In this document: positions 47,501 to 56,553 of the stretch, piece by piece
How the letters are laid out: every line of letters starts with the position of its first letter
How positions within the stretch are numbered: the stretch's first letter is position 1
Assembly (NCBI GenBank): GCA_031213475.1
Contig: JARUPZ010000019.1
Coordinates: 6,051,357-6,115,356 of the forward strand
Source: Nereocystis luetkeana
Lineage: Eukaryota; Sar; Phaeophyceae; Laminariales; Laminariaceae
DNA: 64,000 bases
Direction: 5' to 3'
Program-made: the position numbers and the translations under genes
The notes under the pieces: generated by a model
Told to the model about the DNA's origin: nothing
What the model saw: only the letters and a program-made list of their open reading frames with translations
Database searches by the model: none

Positions 47501-50500
47501 ACGGTTTCGACCCGAAAAGCGAGCGATATGTCTAGGCGACAGCATCACCACCCGTATCTGTCGACCCTTTCCCTTCGTTGCGGTGTCGCTTCGCCGGCTT
47601 GGTCTTCTGTCACGCTTGCACTAGCCTTGGCACTGGTCGGCACTAGCACCAACACTTATCACTTTCACCAACACTATCCCCAACACTAAGACCAACACCA
47701 ACGATATCACCCACACAAAAACAAGCACTGACACAACACCAACAACACAGACACCAAAATCAATATGTATCACCAACGCCAACACTTATCACCAACACCA
47801 TCAAGCGCGACGAGTACGCCACACAAAACAAGAAACAAGGGGAACCCAACCGCATCATCTCCGAAGCGAGCTATTCACACTCGTATACATATCTACAAGA
47901 ACACAAAACACACAAAAAAAATGAGAGCGAGAAAAAACACGCTACACGTGCAAAAACGAGGATGCGTGTGCGTAGCATGTACGCTCTGTTGGGAGGTATA
48001 GGCTGCGTTTGGACGTCAATCCGAACATCCAAACAAATCCTATACACTCCCGAGTAGAGCGGTACAGTCGCACGAAGCGTACACGTCGCTCAACATGTAC
48101 CGGGTACCGCAACACCTTCACTGCACTGGGGGGGGGGGGTTCCAACGCCGACATCGCAAGGTTCCGGGAAACAAACCCAACACACGGCAGTGTGTCGCAG
48201 GATGATGTCAGGACGATGTCAGGACCCCGCAAGCTCAACTCCTTTAGGACGGCACTCCCGTTTTTGGGGACAAATTATTTGGAATTAGAGGGTAAAAGAT
48301 ACACGTTTCTGTGCAGTACAATCCTACCAGGCAAAACGGGTAAAAACTAGAACACCCCGCGAGCGCTTGTCGAACCCTCTTCCGTCTTTCCTCATGGCTC
48401 GAAGCATCTCGCAGGGTGGCCAGGGAGATGTTTGGCTGCCCCCGCCATCTACTGCCCACTCCCCCGCCCCAATACAGACACAATATACACCAAGAAACAC
48501 GAAAACGGGGTCGGTGACGATGACGGCAAAATCCAAGACCAAAAGCAAAAAAGAAACTAGAAGACAAAAAACAGTGCTACGTTGAGCGTTCAACTATGGA
48601 GGCCGAGCGAGTCAAATCAACTACTGTAGCTTCGTGGTACGTAGAGCGTTCAACTCTACAAGCCAGAGCAAGTAGCAGTGGCAGCAGTAGTAGCACACGA
48701 ATCCAGCGTAGACGTGGACCACGGTCGATGCAGGTTCATAAAACAGCAGCGCAAATAATAATGAAGAAAAAATAAAAACAAAAAACGAAGGCATTTTTTT
48801 TTTTTTTGTCAGACCCTATAGCCCACCTCGGCCTCGAACTTCGAGACGAAACGTCGGGCGGCCGCTCCCCCGTCTTTGGGTTGATCCTCGACCCCCAGCA
48901 CGTAGTTGACGGGGGACATTGCGTACGAGATCACCTGGCAAACGCAAGCGCGGTAGACTGCATCACGCCAACTACCATATAGCGCTTCCTTCGAATGCCA
49001 CAAAACAAAAAATATACACGAGCAGATCAACTACTTGCACTATGGGCGGATGTGAGAGAACCGAAAAAGAAAAAAGCGGGAGAGAAGTAATAGTGTTTCT
49101 CATATGCTCTATGGAAGAGGAAAGGAACACGCGGCACAAAAACACGAACGCAGGCAGATTCACACAAGAACAAAAGAAAATGTGTGGCTTCTCTTTTGTG
49201 GCTTCTATTTTGTTAGACACACCACGACGCAGGCAGTGCACCACCATATGTGTCTGCCCAGCTTGTTGGGTGTTTTTTATCCGTGCAAGACTTTTGCCAC
49301 CAGATCCGCCGCGAGAAAAGAAAAAAACAAAAGGTTAGCATACGTATGATATATACGACAACCAGTTGAGCAACAGAGAGCAAACAAAAAACGAACAGCG
49401 AGACAGACGGCAGGGGCAAAGGGGAAACACGCACACGAGAGGCACTCAAACCATCCAATTTTTGTGCCGCAAGAGTACGTACATCAAACGCGAAATTCGG
49501 ACGCGGGACAGGCATCACCAATACGACACCCCTGCCGCCGAATGCATGCCCTCCCCGCCACCACACCAAAATATGTTCATATCACACTCCGTCGCTCCTA
49601 TATATCGGCGGGCTATATAGATAGACCTCGGCCTGGGTTCGACAAAACAGCTGGATTACATATGGCCATTACTATAAACACCAACCATAGCCCCATACTT
49701 CGAAGCATATATTACGGGGGAACTTAGTTAATAGCACCAAATATTGTTAGTAAAAATGTTCAAGTATATAGGTTTTTATGTATACCATAGGTTCCATTAA
49801 CTATGGCCCCCCGTAATAGTAGCCCAGAACTACTTGGGAAACTTCTTGGGAAAAGAAAAATAGGTGAATGAGGAGTCAATGCGTATCAGAATATATGGAC
49901 TATCAACCAATGCTTTGAACCTGGGTCTCGTCGTGAAAACTGCCTTGCCACACCGCGACGCACCGCGAAACACGCACACTGCACCTTGCCCAGCAGCCGG
50001 AAGGGCAGCCCCACGATGACGGACAACACGCCGGGGGGCGCCGCCCGCGCCTCACTCCTGCCGCCCCCGTGCGCGGCCCCGTCCAAGCCCGACGCGTTCC
50101 CCCCCAGCCCCCCAAACCCCGAAGAGTCTCCGCCCGTCGACATCATGCCGCTCCCGCCAAAACTTCCGGGCGGTGACCCGCTGCCACCGCCGCCACCGTC
50201 GCTTGCCGCCGTGGAGCTTGGGCCAGGGACGAGAAAGCTCCGGGGGGGGGTGATGTCTCCCAGCATGAAAGCGCTCACGGCGCGGTCGACCTCCCAGCCG
50301 TACCACTCCAACATCTTTTTCCATTAGCGGTCGGCGGTGTTTGTCGCGTTGCGCGCCGTCGTTGGGAAGGCGTGTGTACGCGAGGCGGGGGGGGGGGGGG
50401 GGGGTCGGGGGGGTGGGGAGAAAGCGGGGAAGAAAAGGGGGGGGGGGAGGGTTGTGCCGTGTTCCCGTGGTATCGAGGGTGGTCGGGGCGGACAGTTACA

Positions 50501-50640
50501 CGGTACCTGGTGGAAAGCATTGTAGGCACTACAAGGGGGGGTTCGCTGCGGCGGGTTGAAGCCCACCGCCGGCTGCACGTAGTGGTCGAGGATGTGAAGG
50601 CAAAAATCGAGGCCGCTAATGCGACAACACGGCAACACTG
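35338..50640 (-). CDS. FAF2: FAF2/UBXD8-type UBX-domain protein, about 10 exons over 15 kb
   Basis: Animal FAF2/UBXD8 sits in the ER or lipid-droplet membrane by a hydrophobic hairpin and recruits p97/VCP for degradation of ubiquitinated or lipid-regulated clients. The same layout is visible here: the UBA end WYGWEVDRAVSAFM, a Gly/Ser linker, the hairpin LSVIVGLPFRLLGK plus VISYAMSPVNYVLG, the UAS domain (KFLLVYLHSPLHEDTPDFCK, HNVLVWGG, FPYVGLLL, VERVEG), a Glu/Arg coiled coil, and the UBX domain (RLQLPNGSK, NFPRRTYTPEDDGL, GLHPTGMLFVHDLDA). Nine exons with strictly matching phases give 445 codons plus stop, close to animal FAF2: 50314-49985, 48934-48827, 47298-47165, 46454-46298, 42863-42717, 41763-41689, 40883-40815, 39943-39839 and 35550-35338. 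A tenth, ending at 50579, probably carries UBA helix 1; the initiator is unresolved. Identification is strong. Confidence 0.92.
35551..35580 (-). repeat. CT microsatellite forming the last FAF2 pyrimidine tract
   Basis: About 14 GA units on plus (CT on the gene strand) end exactly at the CAG acceptor of the UBX exon. Confidence 0.9.
35732..35838. mobile_element. Palindromic GGGGGACC MITE, copy 8
   Basis: In the last FAF2 intron; the arms are ACGGGGGACCATAG and CTATGGTCCACCGTAATA. Confidence 0.75.
36155..36400 (-). mobile_element. SINE group B, headless
   Basis: Same body as 60465-60720, more diverged; in the last FAF2 intron. Confidence 0.65.
37225..37333. mobile_element. Palindromic GGGGGACC MITE, copy 9
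   Basis: In the last FAF2 intron; the left arm is TATTACGGGGGGCCATATTA and the right arm is complementary. Confidence 0.8.
37525..37621. mobile_element. TTAA piggyBac-like MITE, best copy
   Basis: TTAA-CCCTTTTAGGACCGCA at the left and CTGCAGTTCTAAAAGGG-TTAA at the right, so both TTAA flanks and both arms are intact. TTAA plus CCC-starting inverted ends are characteristic of piggyBac-superfamily elements. Confidence 0.82.
39839..39943 (-). CDS. FAF2: FAF2 exon: start of UBX domain
   Basis: Encodes DRVERLGDLRRRVRDEPPAG then ARIRLQLPNGSK. The last segment is the first UBX strand (animal IIFKLPNDSR). The donor GTGAAC keeps phase 0 into VDRRF of the last exon. Confidence 0.88.
40030..40200 (+). 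repeat. G-run-linked dispersed repeat
   Basis: Two G-runs, ACTCATGTCATGCACGACCG, GACCCTCGCATGCCTACAAT and GTGTTTTCACCGACCAGGCG; in a FAF2 intron. Confidence 0.6.
40815..40883 (-). CDS. FAF2: FAF2 exon: coiled coil, second part
   Basis: A 69-bp phase-0 exon encoding EREAEEARAQAEEEAAKLAR and EEQ, the charged helix typical of UBXD8 between UAS and UBX. The acceptor is TTTCTCAG and the donor GTGATC. Confidence 0.83.
41220..42310 (+). repeat. CAA/CAC/CAG simple-repeat region in FAF2 introns
   Basis: CAC- and CAA-rich arrays (41220-41550), CAGCAACAG arrays (41780-42020) and ACCAACACCA arrays (42160-42310) surround one 75-bp exon on the minus strand. They produce long poly-Gln/Thr or poly-Leu frames that are not genes. 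Confidence 0.85.
41689..41763 (-). CDS. FAF2: FAF2 exon: coiled coil
   Basis: A 75-bp phase-0 exon encoding DIEYKRGLEADKRRQEKQDE and ERRAK. Corresponds to the DEAYLASLRADQEK motif of animal FAF2. The surrounding introns are CAA/CAG-type simple repeats. Confidence 0.85.
42717..42863 (-). CDS. FAF2: FAF2 exon: end of UAS and start of coiled coil
   Basis: Encodes IVERVEGAENTERLLDRLTS then FQEQLDRVYRQQREREEAR and KLRNDQ. VGRLEG..L.x.L is the UAS terminus in the family, followed by the Arg/Glu-rich helix. The acceptor is TGTGCAG and the donor GTACTA. Confidence 0.88.
45060..46195 (+). repeat. GTACGTCGAAGGCC satellite, about 1.1 kb
   Basis: About 75 degenerate units of 14-16 bp (CCGTACGTCGAAGG; variants with ACATCGA) fill a third of the FAF2 intron between exons 42863 and 46298. 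Because the common unit is 15 bp and stop-poor, frames of 60-217 codons open on both strands; they are artefacts. Confidence 0.9.
46298..46454 (-). CDS. FAF2: FAF2 exon: UAS domain second half
   Basis: Encodes TTLCSAPMVDFMEHNVLVWG then YAVGNALDACAFPYVGLLLC. Aligns with NTLCAPEVISLINTRMLFWA and the YPFLAMIML strand of animal FAF2. The donor is GTAAAG. Confidence 0.9.
47165..47298 (-). CDS. FAF2: FAF2 exon: UAS domain core
   Basis: Encodes YGQERRPQFVAEPYREAVQE then HKFLLVYLHSPLHEDTPDFC. The LLVYLH and F-C-x-x-T-L-C motifs are typical of the thioredoxin-like UAS fold of FAF1/FAF2. The acceptor is GTCAG and the donor GTAAGC (phase 2). Confidence 0.93.
48237..48292. mobile_element. TTAA piggyBac-like MITE, left-end fragment
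   Basis: CTCCTTTAGGACGGCACTCC then GTTTTTGGGGACAAATTA; the right half is missing. In a FAF2 intron. Confidence 0.5.
48827..48934 (-). CDS. FAF2: FAF2 exon: hairpin part 2 and start of UAS
   Basis: Encodes VISYAMSPVNYVLGVEDQPK and AAARRFVSKFEAE. The donor GTGGGC is chosen because it gives FEAE-YGQERRPQF, matching FEEKYG-x-x-x-P-x-F of animal FAF2. Reading on would add four unrelated residues and a stop. Confidence 0.85.
49710..49818. mobile_element. Palindromic GGGGGACC MITE, copy 10
   Basis: In the first large FAF2 intron, 167 bp from the Gly/Ser exon. Confidence 0.8.
49985..50314 (-). CDS. FAF2: FAF2 exon: UBA end, Gly/Ser linker, hairpin part 1
   Basis: Encodes MLEWYGWEVDRAVSAFML, a Gly/Ser-rich linker of about 60 residues, then GVLSVIVGLPFRLLGK. 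The LPFR motif also occurs in the animal protein's membrane hairpin. It starts with ATG directly after an AG, so it could be either an initiator or an internal Met. The donor is GTGCAG. Confidence 0.85.
50579..50640 (-). CDS. FAF2: FAF2 candidate 5' exon with UBA helix 1
   Basis: The frame VEEAVLPCCRISGLDFCLHI then LDHY ends at a GTGCAG donor. Joined in phase to MLEWYGWEVDRAV it gives the spacing of a UBA fold (I-S/T-G, then L-E-x-x-x-W, then A-V). The acceptor is unclear. A better pyrimidine-tract AG upstream leads into a different frame, so this exon is tentative. Confidence 0.4.
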
Positions 50641-51274
50641 CTTCCTCGACACGGTAATTAAGTCACCGCTGTAGGGCTAAAAATAAAATAAAAAAATGCA
50701 AGGGAAGATCTTTGCACCGCGTTGTGTTTTCTGTAGAGGTCCGCCATATATGTAGGGTTAGGGTTGGGGTTTCTATACCCTAATATAATATATATATATA
50801 TTGTATCACCATGGTATCGCAACACTCTGTCGCGACGACGGTTTCACGGCGGTTTTACGACGGTTTCACTTCAAAGCGTGCTATGATAGGGGTGGCATTT
50901 TTATTGGTCAAAAATTACTTCGGGCTGACGGGGCTCCTTAACTGAGGGGTTCCTAATGTCACTGGGATATAATTTGTGTGTGTGTGTGTGGGTGTTTTCT
51001 TTCTATTTTTCGACCAAGACCCGTAAGAAGTCATGGCATTGTTCATCGGGTTGCACGTTTTCAGTTTTCTCGGGGTCAGGTTCAGGGTGCCTTAATATTA
51101 TAATAGATTACTTATTGATAGTATACATGACGCATTCATAGTATATATGACTTATTAATACCCTGGTACCTGGTAGTATATACGATGACTTGTTAATAGT
51201 ATAGATAATGTACTAATAGTATATAAGACTTAATAATAGTATAAAGCCCCTCGAGTGAAGAGCCTCAGAATGCA

Positions 51275-51400
51275 TCACCAGTTCCAGCAGTAGGTGCGCC
51301 CAATGAAGGTCACGCTTTCGCGCTCCCAGCACCCGCCACTGCTATCCCGACCGTTGCACCAGGGTCCCGCATCGAACGTCGCAGCCGTGCCAGGAGGTAC
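51275..51400 (-). CDS. Possible C-terminal exon rich in Cys and Trp
   Basis: Reads ATFDAGPWCNGRDSSGGCWE then VTFIGRTYCWNW before a stop, next to a CAG repeat. The spacing of Trp, Cys and Gly looks protein-like and could form disulphides, but there is no supporting upstream exon and no recognised family. Confidence 0.15.
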   Translation of the reverse strand, partial: VPPGTAATFDAGPWCNGRDSSGGCWERESVTFIGRTYCWNW

Positions 51401-51413
51401 CATACATAGTACT

Positions 51414-51452
51414 GGTGCAGCAGGAGCAGGAGCAGCAGCAGGAGCAGGAGCA

Positions 51453-51524
<72 letters not shown>

Positions 51525-51525
51525 A
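51414..51525 (+). repeat. CAG/GCAGGA trinucleotide repeat
   Basis: CAGGAGCAGGAG then CAG runs with CAA interruptions. Confidence 0.92.
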
Positions 51526-51954
51526 GGGTACTCGGCATTGGCATTGGCCTATGCACGTACCTGCCGCAGTGGTCTGCGGACGTTTTTTTATATATTATTT
51601 CGTACCCATCACCCCCGCAACGATAGGTACGAGTGCAACAAATCGTTCGCATAATCATCGTGTACACAGCAGTACGTAACACACATATTACTGACTGCGG
51701 TGCATCCGACGCTGCTGTGTTGCCTCTACCGATATTAGGCCCTATCGCGTTGGCCCCTATTATTTGGGGCATAAAAGGGGGGAGAGAGGTTTGTTTCCCG
51801 ATGCATTTATGAAGAATACGAATGCAGCATCGATGGGAAGCCTATCATCGCACCGCATGTTTCACACAGGCAGCACTTTTTATTTACGCAGGTAGTTCTC
51901 GATTTGCACGCACCGAAGTGGGGGTGCTTTGGGCTTATTTGGGGTATATTAACC

Positions 51955-52190
51955 ACTGAGTCAACTCTGATAACTCCACACACAGGGCACCCGACGAGGT
52001 GTGGTTTGGACCATGGGGATCGCCTCCGCGAGGGCTTCGATATGATGCGTGCGGCACGGGCGTAGCCGTTTCGAAAGAACTTTGTCCGTAGGTGGCCATA
52101 GAGTGACCCTCATGCGGACAGACAGACAAGACACTTTTTCTGAATCCGTTTGAGAGACCACAAGTGGTACCACTTGCGGAATTTGTGGAA
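51955..52190 (-). repeat. Dispersed repeat D2, copy 2 (inverted)
   Basis: Partner of 26140-26400. Frames in both copies read partly alike, but neither is an intact gene; no family is recognised. Confidence 0.6.
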
Positions 52191-52554
52191 TGAGCCTCCA
52201 AAACAAAGCCAGCTGAAAGGGCAGCGGTACACATTTCCGTGTCCTTGGTCGCTGACCAGTACGCCTAGCTTTTTATATCGTAACCCTACCACACTTACAG
52301 CAGTACTGCCGTTCATGCAGTCCAGTAGGAGCTACTCTTAACATATCCTGCACTGTATTTTAGAGGACGTGAAAAAATGCCACGTACAACCAAGCTCGAG
52401 TACTGCTCTTGGCGAACACTATTATTAATAGTAGTGCAATGTCGTATCATGGTTTGATGTTGTCACTTTTGAGGTTCGATCCCCACCTTCGTCGTCTTTA
52501 TTCTTTTTTTGCAAAATTTAAATTTTGATTTGTTTTTGTGCCAGTATCCATTTG

Positions 52555-52860
52555 AGTAGGTTTAGCAGGTTGGGAGAAGGGATTTTTAGGGATGTTTTTT
52601 ACTTAAAAAATGTGTAGCGTGGTCTGCACTTCGGAATCGTCGTCCGCAACTGAGAAATTTCCTGGTTCGATGCAAACTCGGCGCAGCCGCGTTTATGGCG
52701 AGTTTTGGCCCGTTTTGGCTGCGGTTTGGGGTCAGGGTTAGGGTTAGGGTTAGGGTTAGAGTCAGGGGTGGGGTTGGGTCTTCGCCCGTATCCTGATCCC
52801 AACAGGAACCAAAACACCCGAACAGCCTACCAGCCTAAAGATCCCTTCTCCCAGATTGTT
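52555..52860 (-). repeat. Dispersed repeat D3, inverted copy with TTAGGG units
   Basis: GGGTTAGGGTTAGGGTTAGG next to TTTATGGCGAGTTTTGGCCC: the reverse complement of 31735-31975. The telomere-like units are part of the repeat, so they do not mark a chromosome end. Confidence 0.7.
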
Positions 52861-53008
52861 AAAGGTCCTCATCCATTTCCGACCTATTTATACAAGTTGT
52901 GTGTGTGTTTTTACGCAAGGTCACGAATTTTGGGCGCGCTTACGCGTGGCGTGCGTTCAAACAACAACCTTTCACAGATGATCCTACTGAAATAATTGGG
53001 AGTAAAGC

Positions 53009-53335
53009 CTCGGTGGCTTGGTAGGTGGTCCGCGTGCCTATCAAGATCAATTTCGTGGGTTCGAGTCTCACCGAGGGCATACTCGTAGGGACTATTTCTT
53101 GCAAAAAAATGGATGAGCGGAAAGCGCGAGCGCGTGGGTTAACATTCAACGATGATTATCGACGAGCAGTGGGAATGCTGAACTCTATGCGCCATAAAAA
53201 AAGGCAAGTACCGGGGGGGGAGAAGGAACGACACCTGCCTGTGTCCACGGCTTGTTCAAAAGATCGCTGAGGGGAAGACCTCATACGAGTCAAGCTGGAA
53301 GATGAAAGTGATGATTGAAAAAAAAAAAAAAAAAA
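53009..53335 (+). mobile_element. SINE with tRNA-like head, group A, full length
   Basis: Head GCCTCGGTGGCTTGGTAGGT with B box GGGTTCGAGTCTCACC, near-complete acceptor-stem pairing, body GCGGAAAGCGCGAGCGCGTG..., and an A tail of about 17. The head resembles a tRNA, but the shared body and A tail show it is a SINE, not a tRNA gene. Confidence 0.78.
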
Positions 53336-53349
53336 GAGAAAACTATTCC

Positions 53350-53930
53350 CGAGAAAAAACTGCAGGTACTTCGTGCACTCGCAGTATTTCAGCTGTATGT
53401 ACTGTAGATACTGCGGGTACTCGCAGTATTCCGAGGCTCTGTACTGTGGGTACTTCCGGACTTGCAGTCTTTCGGGGTTCGCTACCGTAAATACTCCCTG
53501 TACTTCCAAGTATTTCGGGGGTTTTGTGCTACCGGTGCTGCAAAAGTACTCGCAGCATTTCGTCCGTCGTTAGTGTTTGTACCGAGAGTTCACGCAGTAC
53601 CAAGAAACGATCAATGCGCCCAGTATACTTGGGAGTATGAAGTGTGCTTTGACCATCTGTGAACCGTGTCGACAATTCATGCCCATGGTTTGGCAGAAAA
53701 CGCTTACAGATGGCCCCACGAGTGGAAGTTGGAGCAAATCACTTTCGCTGGGGGCAATCTTGAAAGTACCGGCAGTATTTCGGGGATAAGTACTGCTCAT
53801 ACTCTCAGTACTCGCAGTATTTGGGCCTTCTCAACACTCGCAGTATTTTGCCCGCCAGTACTGCAATAATCTCAATACTCGGCGTACGGATGGCACTCGA
53901 TACTCCGAGTACTGCTGTGAGCATCTGTGA
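53350..53930 (+). repeat. GTACTCGCAGTATTTC degenerate repeat
   Basis: Some 20 irregularly spaced units of GTACTCGCAGTATTTCGGG-like sequence, right after a SINE tail. Confidence 0.7.
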
Positions 53931-53967
53931 AACCTTTCGTTTAAACTGAGCGCCAAGGCAAATACAT

Positions 53968-54076
53968 TATTACGGGGGACCATAGTTAATAGGACCAAAT
54001 ATTGTTAGTAAAAATGGTCGAATATATAGGTGTTTGTGTATACCATAGGTCCTATTAACTATGGTCCCCCGTAATA
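53968..54076. mobile_element. Palindromic GGGGGACC MITE, copy 11
   Basis: Near-perfect palindromic arms, intergenic. Confidence 0.85.
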
Positions 54077-54639
54077 GTTTTTGCGGGAAACATGAAAATA
54101 TGCACATGTATGTATGAAAATGAAATGTATATGCTTCAACTTGGTATATATGTACCGTAGTTTTACTCAAGTCATTCACAAGGTATTGCGTCGCAATCTC
54201 GACCTCACGCAACTTTTTGGCAATTGCGTTCAAAGCCGCCAGCATTGAATTGACAGCCGCGAGCCATATATCCGACAACACCCACTTACCGGTACGCTCT
54301 TTTTCACCGGTAGTTTTGAAGCAATGATCCCACAATAATTCCATGATTCCACAACAGTCTGTGTCCCCAAAAAACATGGTTGCAGTTCTACAGTACACAA
54401 GTGTGCACGAGTGTTTCGTTCTTGCGCCACTCCCTAGGCACTTCCCGGAGGGGAACCTTGTATAGAATGGAACCAGGTATTGTCGCATTTGGACCAGGAT
54501 CCTCGGTGATCGAAGCTCACACCATTAATAGTTGGGTGTTTGAAGCAATTGTTTTACTACTCGTACATACTTCGAAGTATTATACCTGGTACGTACGAGT
54601 ACGACTTCACTGTAGTTTGAGCCGTGGTTTGACGAACGT

Positions 54640-54870
54640 TTTTCGTTTCTTTTTTTTCTAGTCCCTTTCATTGTCTCCGTCCTGCTTTTCCCTCTCCATA
54701 CTATTAATAGTATTAATAGTAGCTCAGATCCGGGGTCACATACGAGTAGGTACTGCTGTACGAAAGGCTCTTATCCCCCCTCCCCACTACGGTTCGTGCC
54801 TTGGAAGGCATTTTTATCGCGAGAAGACTGCCGCCCTTTCTTCCCTCGTCGACTCGCGTCTAAGTCGCGC
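54640..54870 (-). mobile_element. SINE group B, headless
   Basis: Body with GACGCGAGTCGACGAGGG and CGCGATAAAAATGCCTTCC; the tail side contains AATAGTATTAATAGTA. Confidence 0.6.
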
Positions 54871-55079
54871 AGCGCAGAATACAAGAGCTGGGCACCGCTC
54901 TGGGCACAGTTATAGGTACGACACACACGCGGGTACCAGTACACGAGTACCGGCACGGAGCTTCAACGCTTCAACAGCGTTTCTGCCTAATCATCGTCTC
55001 TCGCGCCCGATGCCAGACAGACATGCCAGGCCCTTGAACAGGCTCTAACGATCCTGCTACGTACCTGGTGCCTGGTATA

Positions 55080-56300
55080 TACTTCCGTTCCCCTCCCTGC
55101 CTCGGCAAGGAATGCTGCGAGGCATGCCCTATCAGGCTAATAACGAGTGGGGTAGGTCTTTCTGGCGGGTGTAAGGCCGGACTCACCCTCAAGGAGTGAT
55201 ACCTTCTTGCTGCTGCCTGTGGCCGCGAGGCTCAGGCGGCAGTAGAGTTGGGTCGTACGTGGTGCGTCAGGCACGGAGACCTACGATTCGCGCGTCTTTT
55301 TAGGCAGCTGCGGCAGAGCAGCAATGCTCAATCGGGGTGTCCATGCGCGGAGGCAGGCGCCACCACAGGCCACACTACGGCACAGTCTATTGCGCCGGTA
55401 GGAGGCTGGATTCGACGACGAGGGAGGAGGGAGACTGAGCGTCGACGTGCGGGGAAGAGACGGATTGACCTCCCCCTGCGCGAGAATTTTTATTTTTCAG
55501 ATCAGAACCGCAAGTGCGAGGAGCATTTCGTTTTTCAGGATGACGGAGAAAGGGAAACGACTGGAAGGGAATGGCAACGAGTGCACGCGCAAAGGAGCGG
55601 GTGGATTGGGCCAAGGCGATGATGCGGCCATGAAGAGCGGCAGGAAGACGGTGCATGGAGACCCATGATTTGCGCGCACACTATCATCACGAGAGAAGCA
55701 GTCATAGTTTGTTTTTTCCTGGTTTTGTTTTTCACGAGGCAGAATAGTATCTACCGGTACTCGTCACTGGTTTTTGTAGTTTAACGAGTTGTATACCCTT
55801 CATGGGGAATAACCTACGCAATTATCAGGGACGTGGTATCATAACTGTGCTGCACCTTTTTGTGTCAGACAGTCCAGGAAGAGATGGCGATCGTTGATAT
55901 TCGTGTGGTAATAAGGTTCGATTGCTCCTTTTTTCACTGCATATCCGCGAGTCTTCACTCTGACAGCACTCCAGATAGCAGGCAGGTGTGTTCCTCTTTC
56001 GTTTTCACGACTACCGTGCGTTTCGTACGGTGCAGGCAGCACTTCAGACAGCATCCGCTGTAGTCAGCAGCCACGAGTTGGTTAGTGGTGGGAACGGGGG
56101 TACTCTATGTTATAGTTGAGAGGATATACCCGCGGCCATGTTAGTTCAGTTTTGCACATTGGTTTTATCTTGTGTGCGCTTTTTCCGTCTCGTGTATTTT
56201 GAGGCAGCCGAATTTTCGTTTTTTCTTGTTTTTCGGATCTTCCTAGGGCTCCAGCACCTTTGTGTGACCACGGACTCCTTCGTCAGAGAGTTAATGTGAG
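55080..56300 (-). repeat. Dispersed repeat D1, copy 2 (inverted)
   Basis: Reverse-orientation partner of 15700-16850, sharing its blocks in the same order (for example GGTGTAAGGCCGGACTCACC and GGGCTCCAGCACCTTTG on plus). Diverged and differently deleted, so old. Confidence 0.65.
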
Positions 56301-56553
56301 AACAACAACAACAACAATCTGGTACCTGGTACCCTGGTACCTGGTAAGTTTTTATCTGACCAGCTAACCAGCTCACACCGGAGCCTGAATTTCTGTGTTA
56401 GCACCAATCTACGAATACGGTCGAACGTGGATGCACCCAAGACGTCCCCTGACGATCACAAAGCAAAGGTAGCGCAGGTACTAAGCGCTACAGTTAGTAG
56501 GTGGAGACGGCCCTGGCCGCTATGGTACTGGGTGTGGTACGAGGTACACCCCA

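Larger units (their letters stand above)
50660..56553. other. Intergenic interval upstream of FAF2
   Basis: Contains a short TTAGGG-like stretch (50752-50775), TATATA (50785-50800), a CAG repeat, repeats D1-D3, SINEs and MITEs. The FAF2 promoter should be near 50700-50900 but no element can be named with confidence. Confidence 0.45.

Noticed and set aside
52735-52760. Possible chromosome end (TTAGGG units)
   Set aside because: Only three to four units, flanked on both sides by repeat D3 sequence that also occurs at 31735.
53009-53080. Apparent tRNA gene
   Set aside because: The tRNA-like part is the head of a SINE whose body and A tail follow, and it recurs at 19165-19230.
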